From assembly GCA_900549195.1 (NCBI GenBank), contig URNK01000017.1:1-16491 (forward strand): DNA of 16,491 nucleotides. Reading direction: 5' to 3'. Source of the stretch: an uncultured Collinsella sp. (GTDB lineage Bacteria; Actinomycetota; Coriobacteriia; Coriobacteriales; Coriobacteriaceae). Positions 1 through 6,904 of this stretch are shown in pieces. The notes beneath the pieces were generated by a model. It worked only from the letters and a program-made list of their open reading frames with translations. It was not told the DNA's origin and did not search any database. Position 1 is the first letter of the stretch, and every line of letters begins with the position of its first letter. Position numbers and translations under genes: made by a program.

Positions 1-43
1 ACGTAAGGAGTCGTCGGCAGCGTCAGATGTGTATAAGAGACAG
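1..43 (+). other. Illumina Nextera i5 adapter (non-biological)
   Basis: The first 43 bases are library adapter. AC is the end of the P5 arm. GTAAGGAG (3-10) matches the Nextera S505 i5 index. TCGTCGGCAGCGTC (11-24) is the Read 1 primer arm, and AGATGTGTATAAGAGACAG (25-43) is the Tn5 mosaic end. Genuine sequence starts at base 44. Any reading frame that enters this stretch is artificial. Confidence 0.98.
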
Positions 44-1117
44 GTGCAGCGTCTCGTCGGACGCGTCGGAGCCCATCTCGGCGAAGCTCGTGGGAAGCCC
101 AATCTCGCCGATGAACGTCTGCAGGCGGTCGATGCCTTCGAGCGCCACCGTAAGGTCGTCTTTGCCCTCGCCGTCGACGCCCCACACCTCGCGCGCCCAG
201 CGGGCGAACTGCGCGGGCGCCTCGGGGGCCAGGTGGCGGTAGAGCGCAGGGTGGATGACCGCGAGGCCCATTCCGTGGTTGGTGTGGGTGTACGCGCCGT
301 ACTGGTGCTGGATCATGTGGGCCTGGAAGTCCGTTGACTTGCCGATCTTGAGCACGCCGTTCTCGGCCATGGCGGAGTCGTATACGAGCTCGCTTCTGGC
401 ATCGAGGTTCTGGTCGTCGTCCGCGATAATCCGCATGTTGCGGATGACGTTACGCTGGATGGCGAGGTTGATGTCGTCGGTGACATTGCACCCGCGCGGA
501 CTTCCGAAATAGCTCTCCATGCAGTGCGAGAGCGTGTCGAACGCGCCGCTCATGAACTGCGCGTGCGGTACGGTGAGCGTGAGTGCCGGGTCGAGCGCCG
601 CCCACATGGGCATCGCCCCCAGATAGGCGCCCTTCACGTGCGTCTCCTCGTTGGTGATGACGGCGCCGTTGTTCTGCTCGGCACCCGTGCCGGAGAGCGT
701 AACGATGCAGCCCATGGGGATGAACGAGCTCGGCATCTTGCCGTCGACGTGCTCGAACGTCTCGATGTCGTCGTCAAGCATCGCCTGCGCGGAGACCACC
801 TTGCAGCAGTCGAAGACCGACCCGCCGCCGACGGCGAGAATGAAGTCGACCTGCTCCTCGCGTGCGAGCGCGGCGCCTTCCTGGCACTTCTCGTAGGTCG
901 GGTTGGGCATGATGCCGCCGAAGTCCACCACGCGCTTGCCCACGCTCGTGAGCTTATCGACCACGTGGCCGTAGACGCCGGTTCGTTTGACCGAGCCTCC
1001 GCCGTAGGCGAGCATCACTGTCTTGCCCATGGCACCCATCTCGGCGTCGAGCGCCTGGTCCATGGCCCCCTCGCCGAAGTAGTTCCTGACCGGGTAGTCG
1101 TACGTGAATGAGTTCAT
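44..1117 (-). CDS. Iron-containing alcohol dehydrogenase, YqhD/BdhA type (3' end missing)
   Basis: Group III iron-dependent alcohol dehydrogenase, expected to reduce aldehydes to alcohols with NAD(P)H in the cytoplasm. The 358 genuine residues show the nucleotide-binding GGGS at 97-100. The full metal-ligand set is Asp194, His198 (in GAFDTLSHC), His267 and His281, at the same numbering as E. coli YqhD. The start was chosen at 1117 because AGGAGG (1125-1130) lies 7 bases upstream and the protein begins MNSFTYDYPVRNYFGEGA, as family members do; an upstream ATG at 1192 has no such support. Family members are about 385-390 residues, so roughly 30 C-terminal residues lie beyond the contig. The frame continues into adapter as LSLIHI-stop, which is not protein. 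It follows the aldo/keto reductase after 44 bases and is probably co-transcribed with it. Family assignment is firm; substrate unknown. Confidence 0.95.
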
Positions 1118-1161
1118 GGCAATTCCTCCTAGTAAGTTATCAGTGCGGTCTGACCGCTCGG

Positions 1162-2013
1162 CTACACGTTGCGCACGAGCCCGGACATCCATTCGATGGT
1201 GGCGGGGTCGTGGTGGTCGAAGAACGCGCTGCGCCCGGTGTCGAGCGCGGCGATGGCGACCATCTCGTCGTCGCCCAGCGCGAAGTCGAAGACGTCGAAG
1301 TTTTGCTCCATGCGATCGCGGTGCGTGCTCTTAGGGATACAGACCACACCGCGCTGCAGCAGCCAGCGCAACACGACCTGGGCGACCGTCTTGCCGTGCG
1401 CCTCGCCGATGCGAGCGAGGACCTCGTTGCGGAAGAGGTCGTTTCTGCCCTCCGCAAAGGGCGCCCAGCCCTCCATGGCTACCTCCTTGCCGACCATGTA
1501 CTCCTGCGCCTCGCGCTGCTGGAAGAACACGTTGCACTCGACTTGGTTCACGGCGGGGGCGATGCGGTTGAACGAGATGAGGTTTGCGAGATGATCGGGG
1601 TAGAAGTTAGCTGTGCCTATGGCGCGGATAACGCCCTGCTCGTAGAGCTCCTCCATGGCGCGCCACGCGCCGAAGACGTCGCCGAACGGCTGGTGGATGA
1701 GGTAGAGGTCGACGTAGTCGAGCCCCAGCCGCTTGAGCGACGCGTCGAAGCCGCGCTTGGCCCCCTCGTAGCTCACATCCGACATCCACAGCTTGGTCGT
1801 CACGAACACCTCGTCGCGCGGCAGGCCGCTCGCACGAATGGCGGCCCCGACCGCCTCTTCGTTGCCGTAGCTCGCGGCCGTGTCGAGCAGCCGGTAGCCG
1901 ACCGAGAGTGCGTCCTCCACGGCGCGCTGACATTCCGCGGCGTCCGGGATCTGGTACACGCCGAAGCCGAGCTGCGGCATCCTGACGCCGTTGTTCAAGG
2001 TGATGTAGTTCAT
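1162..2013 (-). CDS. Aldo/keto reductase (first of two paralogues)
   Basis: A 283-residue NAD(P)H-dependent aldo/keto reductase of the 2,5-diketo-gluconate reductase-like group, full length for the family. The TIM-barrel catalytic tetrad is visible as Asp44 and Tyr49 (in LLDTAASYGNE), Lys74 (VTTKLW) and His107 (LIHQPFGD). The C-terminal cofactor-binding IPKS segment is also present. It should reduce small aldehydes or ketones to alcohols in the cytosol. The ATG at 2013 is preceded by AAGGAAGG (2018-2025) at good spacing. It sits between a flavodoxin remnant upstream and the iron alcohol dehydrogenase 44 bases downstream. It is similar along its length to the other aldo/keto reductase at 2325-3173, suggesting an old duplication. 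Substrate cannot be told from sequence. Confidence 0.95.
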   Translation of the reverse strand: MNYITLNNGVRMPQLGFGVYQIPDAAECQRAVEDALSVGYRLLDTAASYGNEEAVGAAIRASGLPRDEVFVTTKLWMSDVSYEGAKRGFDASLKRLGLDYVDLYLIHQPFGDVFGAWRAMEELYEQGVIRAIGTANFYPDHLANLISFNRIAPAVNQVECNVFFQQREAQEYMVGKEVAMEGWAPFAEGRNDLFRNEVLARIGEAHGKTVAQVVLRWLLQRGVVCIPKSTHRDRMEQNFDVFDFALGDDEMVAIAALDTGRSAFFDHHDPATIEWMSGLVRNV

Positions 2014-2088
2014 GGTGCCTTCCTTTCTCGCAACTTGACGTATCCACCATACGAGGGGAGCCGCGTCGGCGGAAGTTTCCGTTGGTGA

Positions 2089-2127
2089 GGGTTCTATAAC
2101 GCTGGGGTGCGCACGGTGTTATAACCC
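2089..2127. repeat. Imperfect inverted repeat upstream of aldo/keto reductase 1
   Basis: GGGTTCTATAAC (2089-2100) faces GTTATAACCC (2118-2127). The arms match except for two extra bases (CT) in the left arm. A third related motif, GGGTTCTAAG, follows at 2130-2139. The repeat lies just beyond the end of the flavodoxin remnant and about 75 bases upstream of the aldo/keto reductase start. It could be a regulatory site or a scar of the deletion that truncated the flavodoxin gene. Nothing else recognisable lies between 2014 and 2118. Confidence 0.35.
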
Positions 2128-2310
2128 GCGGGTTCTAAGTGTCACCTCAAAGAGATCGGCGCCGAGCTCGTCGGCGATGGCCTGAGCTACGACAGCGGTG
2201 TGGCCCTGTGCCGAGTAGTAGGCCACGAGGACGTTGCCGTCTGCAGCGGGCACTGCGGCGGGCTCGTTCTCGACAGCCGACTGGTCCTCGGCGGCGGCTT
2301 GGTTGGTCCG
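2119..2310 (-). pseudogene. Flavodoxin gene remnant (N-terminal part only)
   Basis: Read on the minus strand, this stretch encodes an Ala/Glu/Pro-rich linker followed by NVLVAYYSAQGHT, then VVAQAIADELGADLFEVT. This is the first beta strand, the FMN phosphate-binding loop (S-x-Q-G-H-T) and the first helix of a flavodoxin, including the typical FEVT end of strand 2. Similarity stops there. The frame runs nine codons on to a TAA at 2119-2121, and an in-frame TAA at 2311-2313 precedes the piece. No start codon, secretion signal or remaining two-thirds of the fold is present. Flavodoxins with a secreted or lipoprotein leader and a similar linker are common beside aldo/keto reductases in gut Firmicutes and Actinobacteria (general knowledge). 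This is best read as a decayed operon member. Confidence 0.75.
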
Positions 2311-2324
2311 TTATCGTCTGAGCG

Positions 2325-3173
2325 CTACTCCTGCGCGTCGAAATCGGGGCGCATGGCCAGGTAGCCCTCGAGTGCTTCCTCAGTGGCGGTGTAGTAGGTC
2401 ATGGTCCCGTCGAGCCTGGCAATCTCGGCCATCTCGTCTTCGGTGAGGGAGAAGTCGAAGATGTTCGCGTTGTCGGCGATGTGGGCGGGGTTCTTGGAGC
2501 CGGGGATGATGGAGGTGCCCATCTGCACGTGCCAGCGCAGGATCACCTGGGCCGGGGTCTTGCCGTACTTCTCGGCGAGAGCGACGAAGACGGGCTCCTC
2601 CAGAAGACCTTTGTCGCCGTGGCCGAGCGGGTACCACGCCTCGATCACCGTGCCGTACGGCGCGAGGTAGGCGCGCGGACCGCGCTGGGCGTGGTAGGGG
2701 TGGCACTCAACGGTCACGAGCTGCGGCTTGATGTCGGCGACCTCGATGACCTCGGCGATCTTGTCTTGCGGGAAGTTGGAGAGGCCGAGGGCGCGCACCT
2801 TGCCTGCGCGGTACGCCTCTTCCATCGTGCGCCACGCGGCCAGGTAGTCGCCTACCGGCTGGTGCAGGATGAGCATGTCGACGTAGTCGAGCCCCAGGCG
2901 CTGGAGCGTGGCGTCCACCGCCGACATGCCCGCGTCGTAGACGCTCGGCCAAAGCTTGGTGGAGACGAAGATCTTGTCGCGCGCGACGCCGCTCTTGGCG
3001 ATGGCACGGCCTACGGCGCGCTCGTTCATGTAGGCGTTGGCGGTGTCGATGTGCTCGTAGCCAGCCGTGAGCGCGGCGGTTGCGGCCGCCTCGGCCTCGG
3101 CCGGGGTCATGAGGAAGGTGCCCAAACCCTCGATGGGCATCTCTACGTCGTTGTTGAGCTTCAGATACTCCAT
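2325..3173 (-). CDS. Aldo/keto reductase (second paralogue, first in operon)
   Basis: A 282-residue NAD(P)H-dependent aldo/keto reductase of normal length. The catalytic tetrad is Asp43 and Tyr48 (HIDTANAYMNE), Lys73 (VSTKLW) and His104 (LILHQPVGD). IIPGSKN near the C-terminus is the cofactor-phosphate segment. The start at 3173 has AAGGAGGA (3178-3185) just upstream. It is the gene nearest the divergent LysR regulator, so it is probably the regulator's first target and the head of the operon that continues through the flavodoxin remnant, aldo/keto reductase 1 and the alcohol dehydrogenase. Likely role: reduction of reactive carbonyls or a specific sugar/keto substrate. Substrate unknown. Confidence 0.95.
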   Translation of the reverse strand: MEYLKLNNDVEMPIEGLGTFLMTPAEAEAAATAALTAGYEHIDTANAYMNERAVGRAIAKSGVARDKIFVSTKLWPSVYDAGMSAVDATLQRLGLDYVDMLILHQPVGDYLAAWRTMEEAYRAGKVRALGLSNFPQDKIAEVIEVADIKPQLVTVECHPYHAQRGPRAYLAPYGTVIEAWYPLGHGDKGLLEEPVFVALAEKYGKTPAQVILRWHVQMGTSIIPGSKNPAHIADNANIFDFSLTEDEMAEIARLDGTMTYYTATEEALEGYLAMRPDFDAQE

Positions 3174-3254
3174 GGTCTCCTCCTTAATGGTGACTTTTCG
3201 AATACAAGGCTACGGCGTTTACTGACGTGCGAGAAGTTCACGTTGGAATGATGG

Positions 3255-3273
3255 ATATAACCATGGGGTATAT
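3255..3273. promoter_or_regulatory. Candidate LysR-type operator (ATAT-N11-ATAT)
   Basis: ATATAACC (3255-3262) and GGGTATAT (3266-3273) form a dyad around ATG with one mismatch in eight. The spacing gives T3258-N11-A3270, the LysR-type consensus T-N11-A with flanking symmetry. It lies in the 129-bp divergent region between the aldo/keto reductase and lysR starts, about 30 bases upstream of the regulator's ATG. That position fits autoregulation and control of the divergent operon. The overlapping perfect palindrome GTATATAC (3268-3275) is noted. Binding is inferred. Confidence 0.5.
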
Positions 3274-3302
3274 ACGGCACATAATGCGTGACAGGAGGAT
3301 CG

Positions 3303-4202
3303 ATGTACAACCCACAGCTTGACACTTTCATCCGCGTGGCGGAGGCGGGCAGCTTCTCCAAGGCGGCACAAGAGTCCTTCATCACGCCCACGGCCGTCAT
3401 CAAGCAGATGAACCTGCTGGAGTCGCGGCTAGGCCTTACGCTGTTCCACCGATCGCATCAGGGGCTTTCGCTTACGCGAGCAGGCAGGTCGCTGCTCGCC
3501 GACGCCCGCCATATCGTGCAGTACTCTCAAGAATCAATCGCACGCGCCCGCGTCGCCGAGCGTGGAGAAAAGCGCATCATCCGCGTGGGAGTGTCGCTCA
3601 TGACGCCCAGCACGCCGCTCACGAAGCTGTGGCCGAAGGTGAAGGAACGTTGCCCTGGCATGAGCCTTCAGGTGGTCACGTTTGAAAACACACCCTCGGC
3701 GGCGCGCGGTTTGGCGAACCTCGGGCAAGACATGGATATCGTGGCGGGGATTTTCGACGATGCCTTTCTTAAAGAGCGCGGGTGCCTGGGCCTCGAGCTT
3801 TCGCGCGAGCCGCTCTGGTGCGCCGTTCCCGTCGACAGCGAACTCGCCAAACGCGACATCGTCACATTCGACGACCTCCACAATCACAGTCTTATGCTTA
3901 TACGCCGGGGCTGGAACGCCGAAATCGACCGCGTGCGCGACGAGATACTCTTGCATCATCCTCAAATCGCGCTCGTAGACTTCCCGCAATATCGGGCGGA
4001 GGTGTTCAATCGCGGCGCGAACGAGGACCTCGCGCTTGCGACGCTGCCGTTGTGGGCCAACGTCCACCCCATGCTCAAAACCGTCCCTACCGATTGGGAC
4101 TGTCTCGTGTCTTACGGGCTGCTTCATTCGTCGCACCCCGCAGACCATGTGCGGGAGTTCCTCGATGCGGTGTCTGCTGTGCTCGAGGCAAAGCATCGAT
4201 AG
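3303..4202 (+). CDS. LysR-family transcriptional regulator
   Basis: A 299-residue LysR-type regulator. The N-terminal winged helix-turn-helix spans about residues 1-60, with the usual pattern FIRVAEAGSFSKAAQ, then TPTAVIKQMNLLESRLGLTLFHR. A linker helix and a periplasmic-binding-protein-like effector domain (about 95-290) follow. The ATG at 3303 was chosen over the in-frame GTG at 3288 because AGGAGG (3293-3298) sits between them and the HTH begins right after this start. The gene is divergent from the aldo/keto reductase/alcohol dehydrogenase operon, which LysR proteins usually activate in response to a small ligand, while repressing themselves. The effector is unknown. A strong terminator follows at 4346-4379. 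Confidence 0.95.
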   Translation: MYNPQLDTFIRVAEAGSFSKAAQESFITPTAVIKQMNLLESRLGLTLFHRSHQGLSLTRAGRSLLADARHIVQYSQESIARARVAERGEKRIIRVGVSLMTPSTPLTKLWPKVKERCPGMSLQVVTFENTPSAARGLANLGQDMDIVAGIFDDAFLKERGCLGLELSREPLWCAVPVDSELAKRDIVTFDDLHNHSLMLIRRGWNAEIDRVRDEILLHHPQIALVDFPQYRAEVFNRGANEDLALATLPLWANVHPMLKTVPTDWDCLVSYGLLHSSHPADHVREFLDAVSAVLEAKHR

Positions 4203-4235
4203 GCAATCGCGAACAGATGCGCTTATGCCTATGGG

Positions 4236-4341
4236 AATAACGGGAATTGGCTTCTGAACTCGCGTTTTGATACCGTCGAGTACCGCCTGATGTTGTTTCG
4301 GCGTCGCCATAGAGCAAAGCCATCAGCGAAATAACGGGAAT
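4236..4341. repeat. 12-bp direct repeat pair in lysR 3' region
   Basis: AATAACGGGAAT occurs at 4236-4247 and again at 4330-4341, 94 bases apart, in the 228-bp region between the convergent lysR and merR genes. The second copy abuts the terminator hairpin. No gene was found here: minus-strand reading frames through it lack a ribosome binding site and have arginine/serine-rich, shadow-like composition. The repeat may be chance or a duplication. Confidence 0.4.
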
Positions 4342-4345
4342 AACA

Positions 4346-4379
4346 GCCTCCGAACCTTCTGTTCGGAGGCTTTCTTTTT
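4346..4379 (+). terminator. Rho-independent terminator after lysR
   Basis: A perfect 10-bp stem, GCCTCCGAAC (4346-4355) with GTTCGGAGGC (4361-4370), closes a CTTCT loop and is followed by TTTCTTTTT (4371-4379). It serves plus-strand transcripts, hence lysR, 144 bases upstream. The opposite strand has no T-run, so it would not serve merR. Confidence 0.9.
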
Positions 4380-4430
4380 GCATGTCTGCCTAAACGACTC
4401 CTTGCCTAAGCCCTTGAGCATCGGGCGGCA

Positions 4431-4871
4431 TTATTGAGCGTGGGCGTTATCGTAGGTATCTTTGATTTCTTCCGGCAAATTGTCGGGAATCAGCGCCTTC
4501 ACTCTATCCTCGTTTCCATCTTGGATCGCCTGCTCGTAGTACCAGCATTTGAACTTCAACATATCCAGCGCGCGGTTCATCTTCGCGATCTCCGACTCCA
4601 TGTGGGCCTTCCGCTCCTCGAACATGGCCTTGCGCTTGGGATATGTCGATGGGCCCTCCGCACACCATTCCATGAACAGTCGGATGTCCTTAATCTCCAT
4701 CCCAGCCTTCTTTAAGCATTCAATGACTCGAAGCGACTCGAGTTCCGTATCGCCGAATCGGCGAATGCCGGATGTCCGTTCCAGCCCCGGGAACAATCCC
4801 TGCTTGTCGTAATAACGCAGCGTGGAAACGGGCAGACCGAACATCTCCGCCACCTGTCCGATTGTGTACAT
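4431..4871 (-). CDS. MerR-family transcriptional regulator
   Basis: A 146-residue MerR-type regulator. The winged-helix DNA-binding domain covers about residues 1-70, starting MYTIGQVAEMFGLPVSTLRYYDKQGL, with the R-R-F-x-D wing. A dimerising antiparallel coiled coil (about 75-115) follows, then a short tail. No conserved metal-binding cysteine pair is evident (the only cysteines are isolated), so it looks like a small-molecule or stress sensor rather than a metal sensor. The ATG at 4871 has GGAGGG four bases upstream. It is divergent from the CMD-cupin/hydrolase operon, with which it shares an overlapping promoter region holding a perfect dyad. This is the classic arrangement for MerR autoregulation plus activation of the divergent genes. 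Confidence 0.93.
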   Translation of the reverse strand: MYTIGQVAEMFGLPVSTLRYYDKQGLFPGLERTSGIRRFGDTELESLRVIECLKKAGMEIKDIRLFMEWCAEGPSTYPKRKAMFEERKAHMESEIAKMNRALDMLKFKCWYYEQAIQDGNEDRVKALIPDNLPEEIKDTYDNAHAQ

Positions 4872-4901
4872 GGTCCCTCCGGATAAATCGGAATTTACTC
4901 C

Positions 4902-4932
4902 TTGACCTAAAGTCAGCTTTAGGTATTACCTT
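4902..4932 (+). promoter_or_regulatory. MerR-type promoter and operator for the CMD-cupin operon
   Basis: The -35 TTGACC (4902-4907) and -10 TACCTT (4927-4932) are separated by 19 bases, the long spacer typical of MerR-activated promoters. The spacer carries a perfect dyad, ACCTAAAG (4905-4912) and CTTTAGGT (4917-4924), around TCAG. MerR regulators bind such dyads and untwist the DNA to align the two boxes. It faces the plus-strand genes starting at 5093, with a leader of about 150 bases. An alternative -10, TATTAC (4924-4929), would give a 16-base spacer. Confidence 0.75.
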
Positions 4933-4944
4933 CATTCTCGTCAA
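4916..4944 (-). promoter_or_regulatory. Candidate merR promoter overlapping the operator
   Basis: On the minus strand, TTGACG (4939-4944) and TAAAGC (4916-4921) are 17 bases apart and point at merR. The -10 lies inside the operator dyad at 4905-4924, so a bound regulator would repress its own gene while activating the divergent one. Inferred from sequence only. Confidence 0.5.
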
Positions 4945-5054
4945 TATAAATTGGGAGCGCAAGGGGTGTTCCGTAATCGCCGGGCACCCCGCCCTTGAGC
5001 AGGCGCGACGAATGGGCATAGGGATCTAGGCGGGCAGCTTGACCGCGCGGAAGC

Positions 5055-5072
5055 GGTTTTGCACTCAAAACC
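5055..5072 (+). promoter_or_regulatory. Leader hairpin before the CMD-cupin ribosome binding site
   Basis: GGTTTTG (5055-5061) and CAAAACC (5066-5072) form a perfect 7-bp stem with a CACT loop, ending 6 bases before the AGGAGG at 5079-5084. It could affect mRNA stability or translation start. No riboswitch or tRNA structure could be recognised around it, and the rest of the leader (4933-5054) holds no clear gene. Confidence 0.4.
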
Positions 5073-5092
5073 ATCGACAGGAGGAATCAAAC

Positions 5093-5857
5093 ATGACGGT
5101 TAAGCAGACAGCGGGCAGGGATGCCCTGGGGAACTTCGCTCCCAAATTCGCTCAGCTCAATGATGATGTGCTGTTCGGCGAGGTGTGGAGCCGAGAAGAC
5201 GGGCTTTCCCTTCGAGACCGCAGCGTGGTGACGGTGGTTGCCTTGATGGCACAGGGGCTGACGGACTCTTCGTTCCAATATCATCTGATGTCCGCAAAGA
5301 ACAATGGCGTGACCAGGGCTGAGATAGCGGAAATCCTTACGCATGCGGCGTTTTACGCGGGATGGTCCAAGGCATGGGCGGCCTTCCGCATGGCGAAGGA
5401 GGTCTGGGCGGACGAAGACGCTGCCGACGCAAAGGCGCAGCACCAAAACGAGATGGCGTTTCCCATCGGTGCCCCCAACGACGCATTTGCGAAGTACTTT
5501 ATCGGTCAAAGCTACCTCTCACCCCTTTCCACCGAGCAAGTCGGCGTTTACAACGTGACGTTTGAGCCCGGCTGCCGCAACAACTGGCACATCCATCACG
5601 CCAAAAGCGGCGGCGGGCAGATCCTCGTCTGCGTGGCTGGCCGAGGGTTTTACCAGGAATGGGGCAAACCGGCACAGGAGCTGTGCCCCGGCGATGTAGT
5701 AAATATTCCCGCAGGCGTAAAGCACTGGCACGGTGCGGCGCCCGACAGCTGGTTCTCCCATCTCGCGGTGGAGGTTCCGGGCGAGGAGGCCTCCAACGAG
5801 TGGTTGGAGCCCGTGGACGACGAGCAATACCTTAAAGCGACTGACAAGGAGGTTTAG
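5093..5857 (+). CDS. Carboxymuconolactone decarboxylase-cupin fusion protein
   Basis: A 254-residue two-domain cytoplasmic protein. Residues about 25-105 form a carboxymuconolactone decarboxylase/AhpD-like helical domain (LRDRSVVTVVALMAQG, later EILTHAAFYAGWSKAWAAF). It has no CxxC, so it is not a thiol peroxidase-type AhpD. Residues about 150-230 form a cupin: His166 and His168 (WHIHH) and His211 (PAGVKHWH) are metal-ligand candidates, while the usual Glu is Gln176. Fusions of this kind accompany reductases and hydrolases in stress-response or aromatic/quinone-type detoxification clusters, but the reaction is unknown. The ATG at 5093 was chosen for AGGAGG at 5079-5084. It is the first gene of the MerR-controlled unit, and only two bases separate it from the hydrolase. 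Confidence 0.9.
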   Translation: MTVKQTAGRDALGNFAPKFAQLNDDVLFGEVWSREDGLSLRDRSVVTVVALMAQGLTDSSFQYHLMSAKNNGVTRAEIAEILTHAAFYAGWSKAWAAFRMAKEVWADEDAADAKAQHQNEMAFPIGAPNDAFAKYFIGQSYLSPLSTEQVGVYNVTFEPGCRNNWHIHHAKSGGGQILVCVAGRGFYQEWGKPAQELCPGDVVNIPAGVKHWHGAAPDSWFSHLAVEVPGEEASNEWLEPVDDEQYLKATDKEV

Positions 5858-5859
5858 GT

Positions 5860-6831
5860 ATGGAACAGTTGAATCTGACGCAGGAATGGGACAAAGTATT
5901 CCCCAAAAGCGACAAGGTTGAGCACAGCAAGGCGACCTTCCATAACTGATACGGCATCACGCTGGTGGCTGACGTCTACGTGCCTAAGAACGCGGAAGGC
6001 AAGCTGCCCGCCATCGCCGTCAGCGGCCCTTTTGGCGCGGTGAAGGAGCAGTCCTCCGGTCTGTATGCGCAGAAAATGGCGGAGCTGGGCTTTTTTGCAA
6101 TTGCCTTTGACCCGTCCTATACCGGCGAGAGCGGCGGCACGCCCCGCTATGTAGCATCGCCGGACATCAACACCGAGGACTTCTGTGCAGCGGTGGATTT
6201 CCTCTCTGTGCAGGAAAGTGTCGACCCGGAGCGTATCGGCATCATCGGTATCTGCGGTTGGGGTGGCATGGCGATTAACGCCGCGGCCATCGATACCCGT
6301 ATCAAGGCCACTGCTGCTATGACCATGTACGACATGACCCGCGTGACCGCAAACGGCTATTTTGACGCCGAGGATTCCGAGCAGGCACGCTTTGATAAGC
6401 GGAAAGCGCTGAACGCGCAGCGCACCGAGGACTATAAAAACGGCAGCTATGCGCTGGCGGGCGGCGTGGTCGATTCGCTACCGGAGGATGCGCCGCAGTT
6501 TGTAGCGGACTATTATGCCTACTACAAAACTCCGCGAGGCTACCATCCCCGCAGCCTGAACTCCAACGGTGGCTGGAGCGTGACGTCCTCGCTGTCCTTT
6601 TTGAATATGCCGATTTTGCAGTACGCCGGCGAGATCCGCTCTGCCGTGTTGCTGGTGCATGGCGAGAAGGCGCACTCCCGCTATTTCAGCGAAACCGCGT
6701 ACGGCAAGCTGACGGGGGACAACAAGGAATTGCTCATTATCCCCGGCGCCAACCACACCGACCTTTACGATCAGACGGACATCATTCCGTTTGAAAAGCT
6801 GAAGGCATTCTTTGAGGAGTATCTGAAGTAA
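5860..6831 (+). pseudogene. Alpha/beta hydrolase (dienelactone hydrolase-like), broken by in-frame TGA
   Basis: The frame starts at ATG 5860, two bases after the previous stop and 7 bases after AAGGAGG (5846-5852). It is 323 codons long and typical of the family, but codon 30 (5947-5949) is TGA. Homology clearly spans the stop: HN before it and YGITLVADVYVPKNA after it read as one conserved N-terminal strand. Downstream features are intact: a nucleophile-elbow G-x-C-x-G with Cys132 (GICGWGG), the VHGEKAHSRYF acid-region loop and the candidate catalytic His299 (PGANHTD). Reinitiation at GTG 5965 is conceivable but has no ribosome binding site. From memory of the family, an Arg is usual at the stop position, so a CGA-to-TGA transition is likely. 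It is either a recent pseudogene or a sequence error. Intact, it would hydrolyse a small ester or lactone. Confidence 0.85.
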
Positions 6832-6904
6832 GGCGTGCCATGATTCAATACCAAGCCCCCAGCAACGATTCTTATAAAGAGTGGGAGTAGCTGAAACGAG
6901 GCGA

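Noticed and set aside
2065..2085. CGGAAGTTTCCG palindrome (2070-2081) as an operator for aldo/keto reductase 1
   Set aside because: The arms are only 5 bp with no matching promoter geometry; too weak to call.
1108..2088. 326-codon plus-strand frame over aldo/keto reductase 1
   Set aside because: Shadow of the reductase, which has all catalytic residues and a good ribosome binding site on the other strand.
3288..3302. GTG at 3288 as the lysR start
   Set aside because: It would place the AGGAGG ribosome binding site inside the gene; ATG 3303 fits the family N-terminus.
4087..4383. Minus-strand 98-codon frame across the lysR 3' end and terminator
   Set aside because: It overlaps the lysR coding end and the terminator stem, lacks a ribosome binding site, and is Ser/Arg-rich like a shadow frame.
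5040..5084. tRNA-like sequence in the CMD-cupin leader
   Set aside because: The GGTTTTG/CAAAACC hairpin has a 4-base loop and no D-arm, T-loop or acceptor stem could be found around it.
5947..5949. Selenocysteine at the TGA of the hydrolase
   Set aside because: The position is in an N-terminal strand far from the catalytic Cys and His. No redox role is expected and no clear selenocysteine hairpin was seen just downstream.
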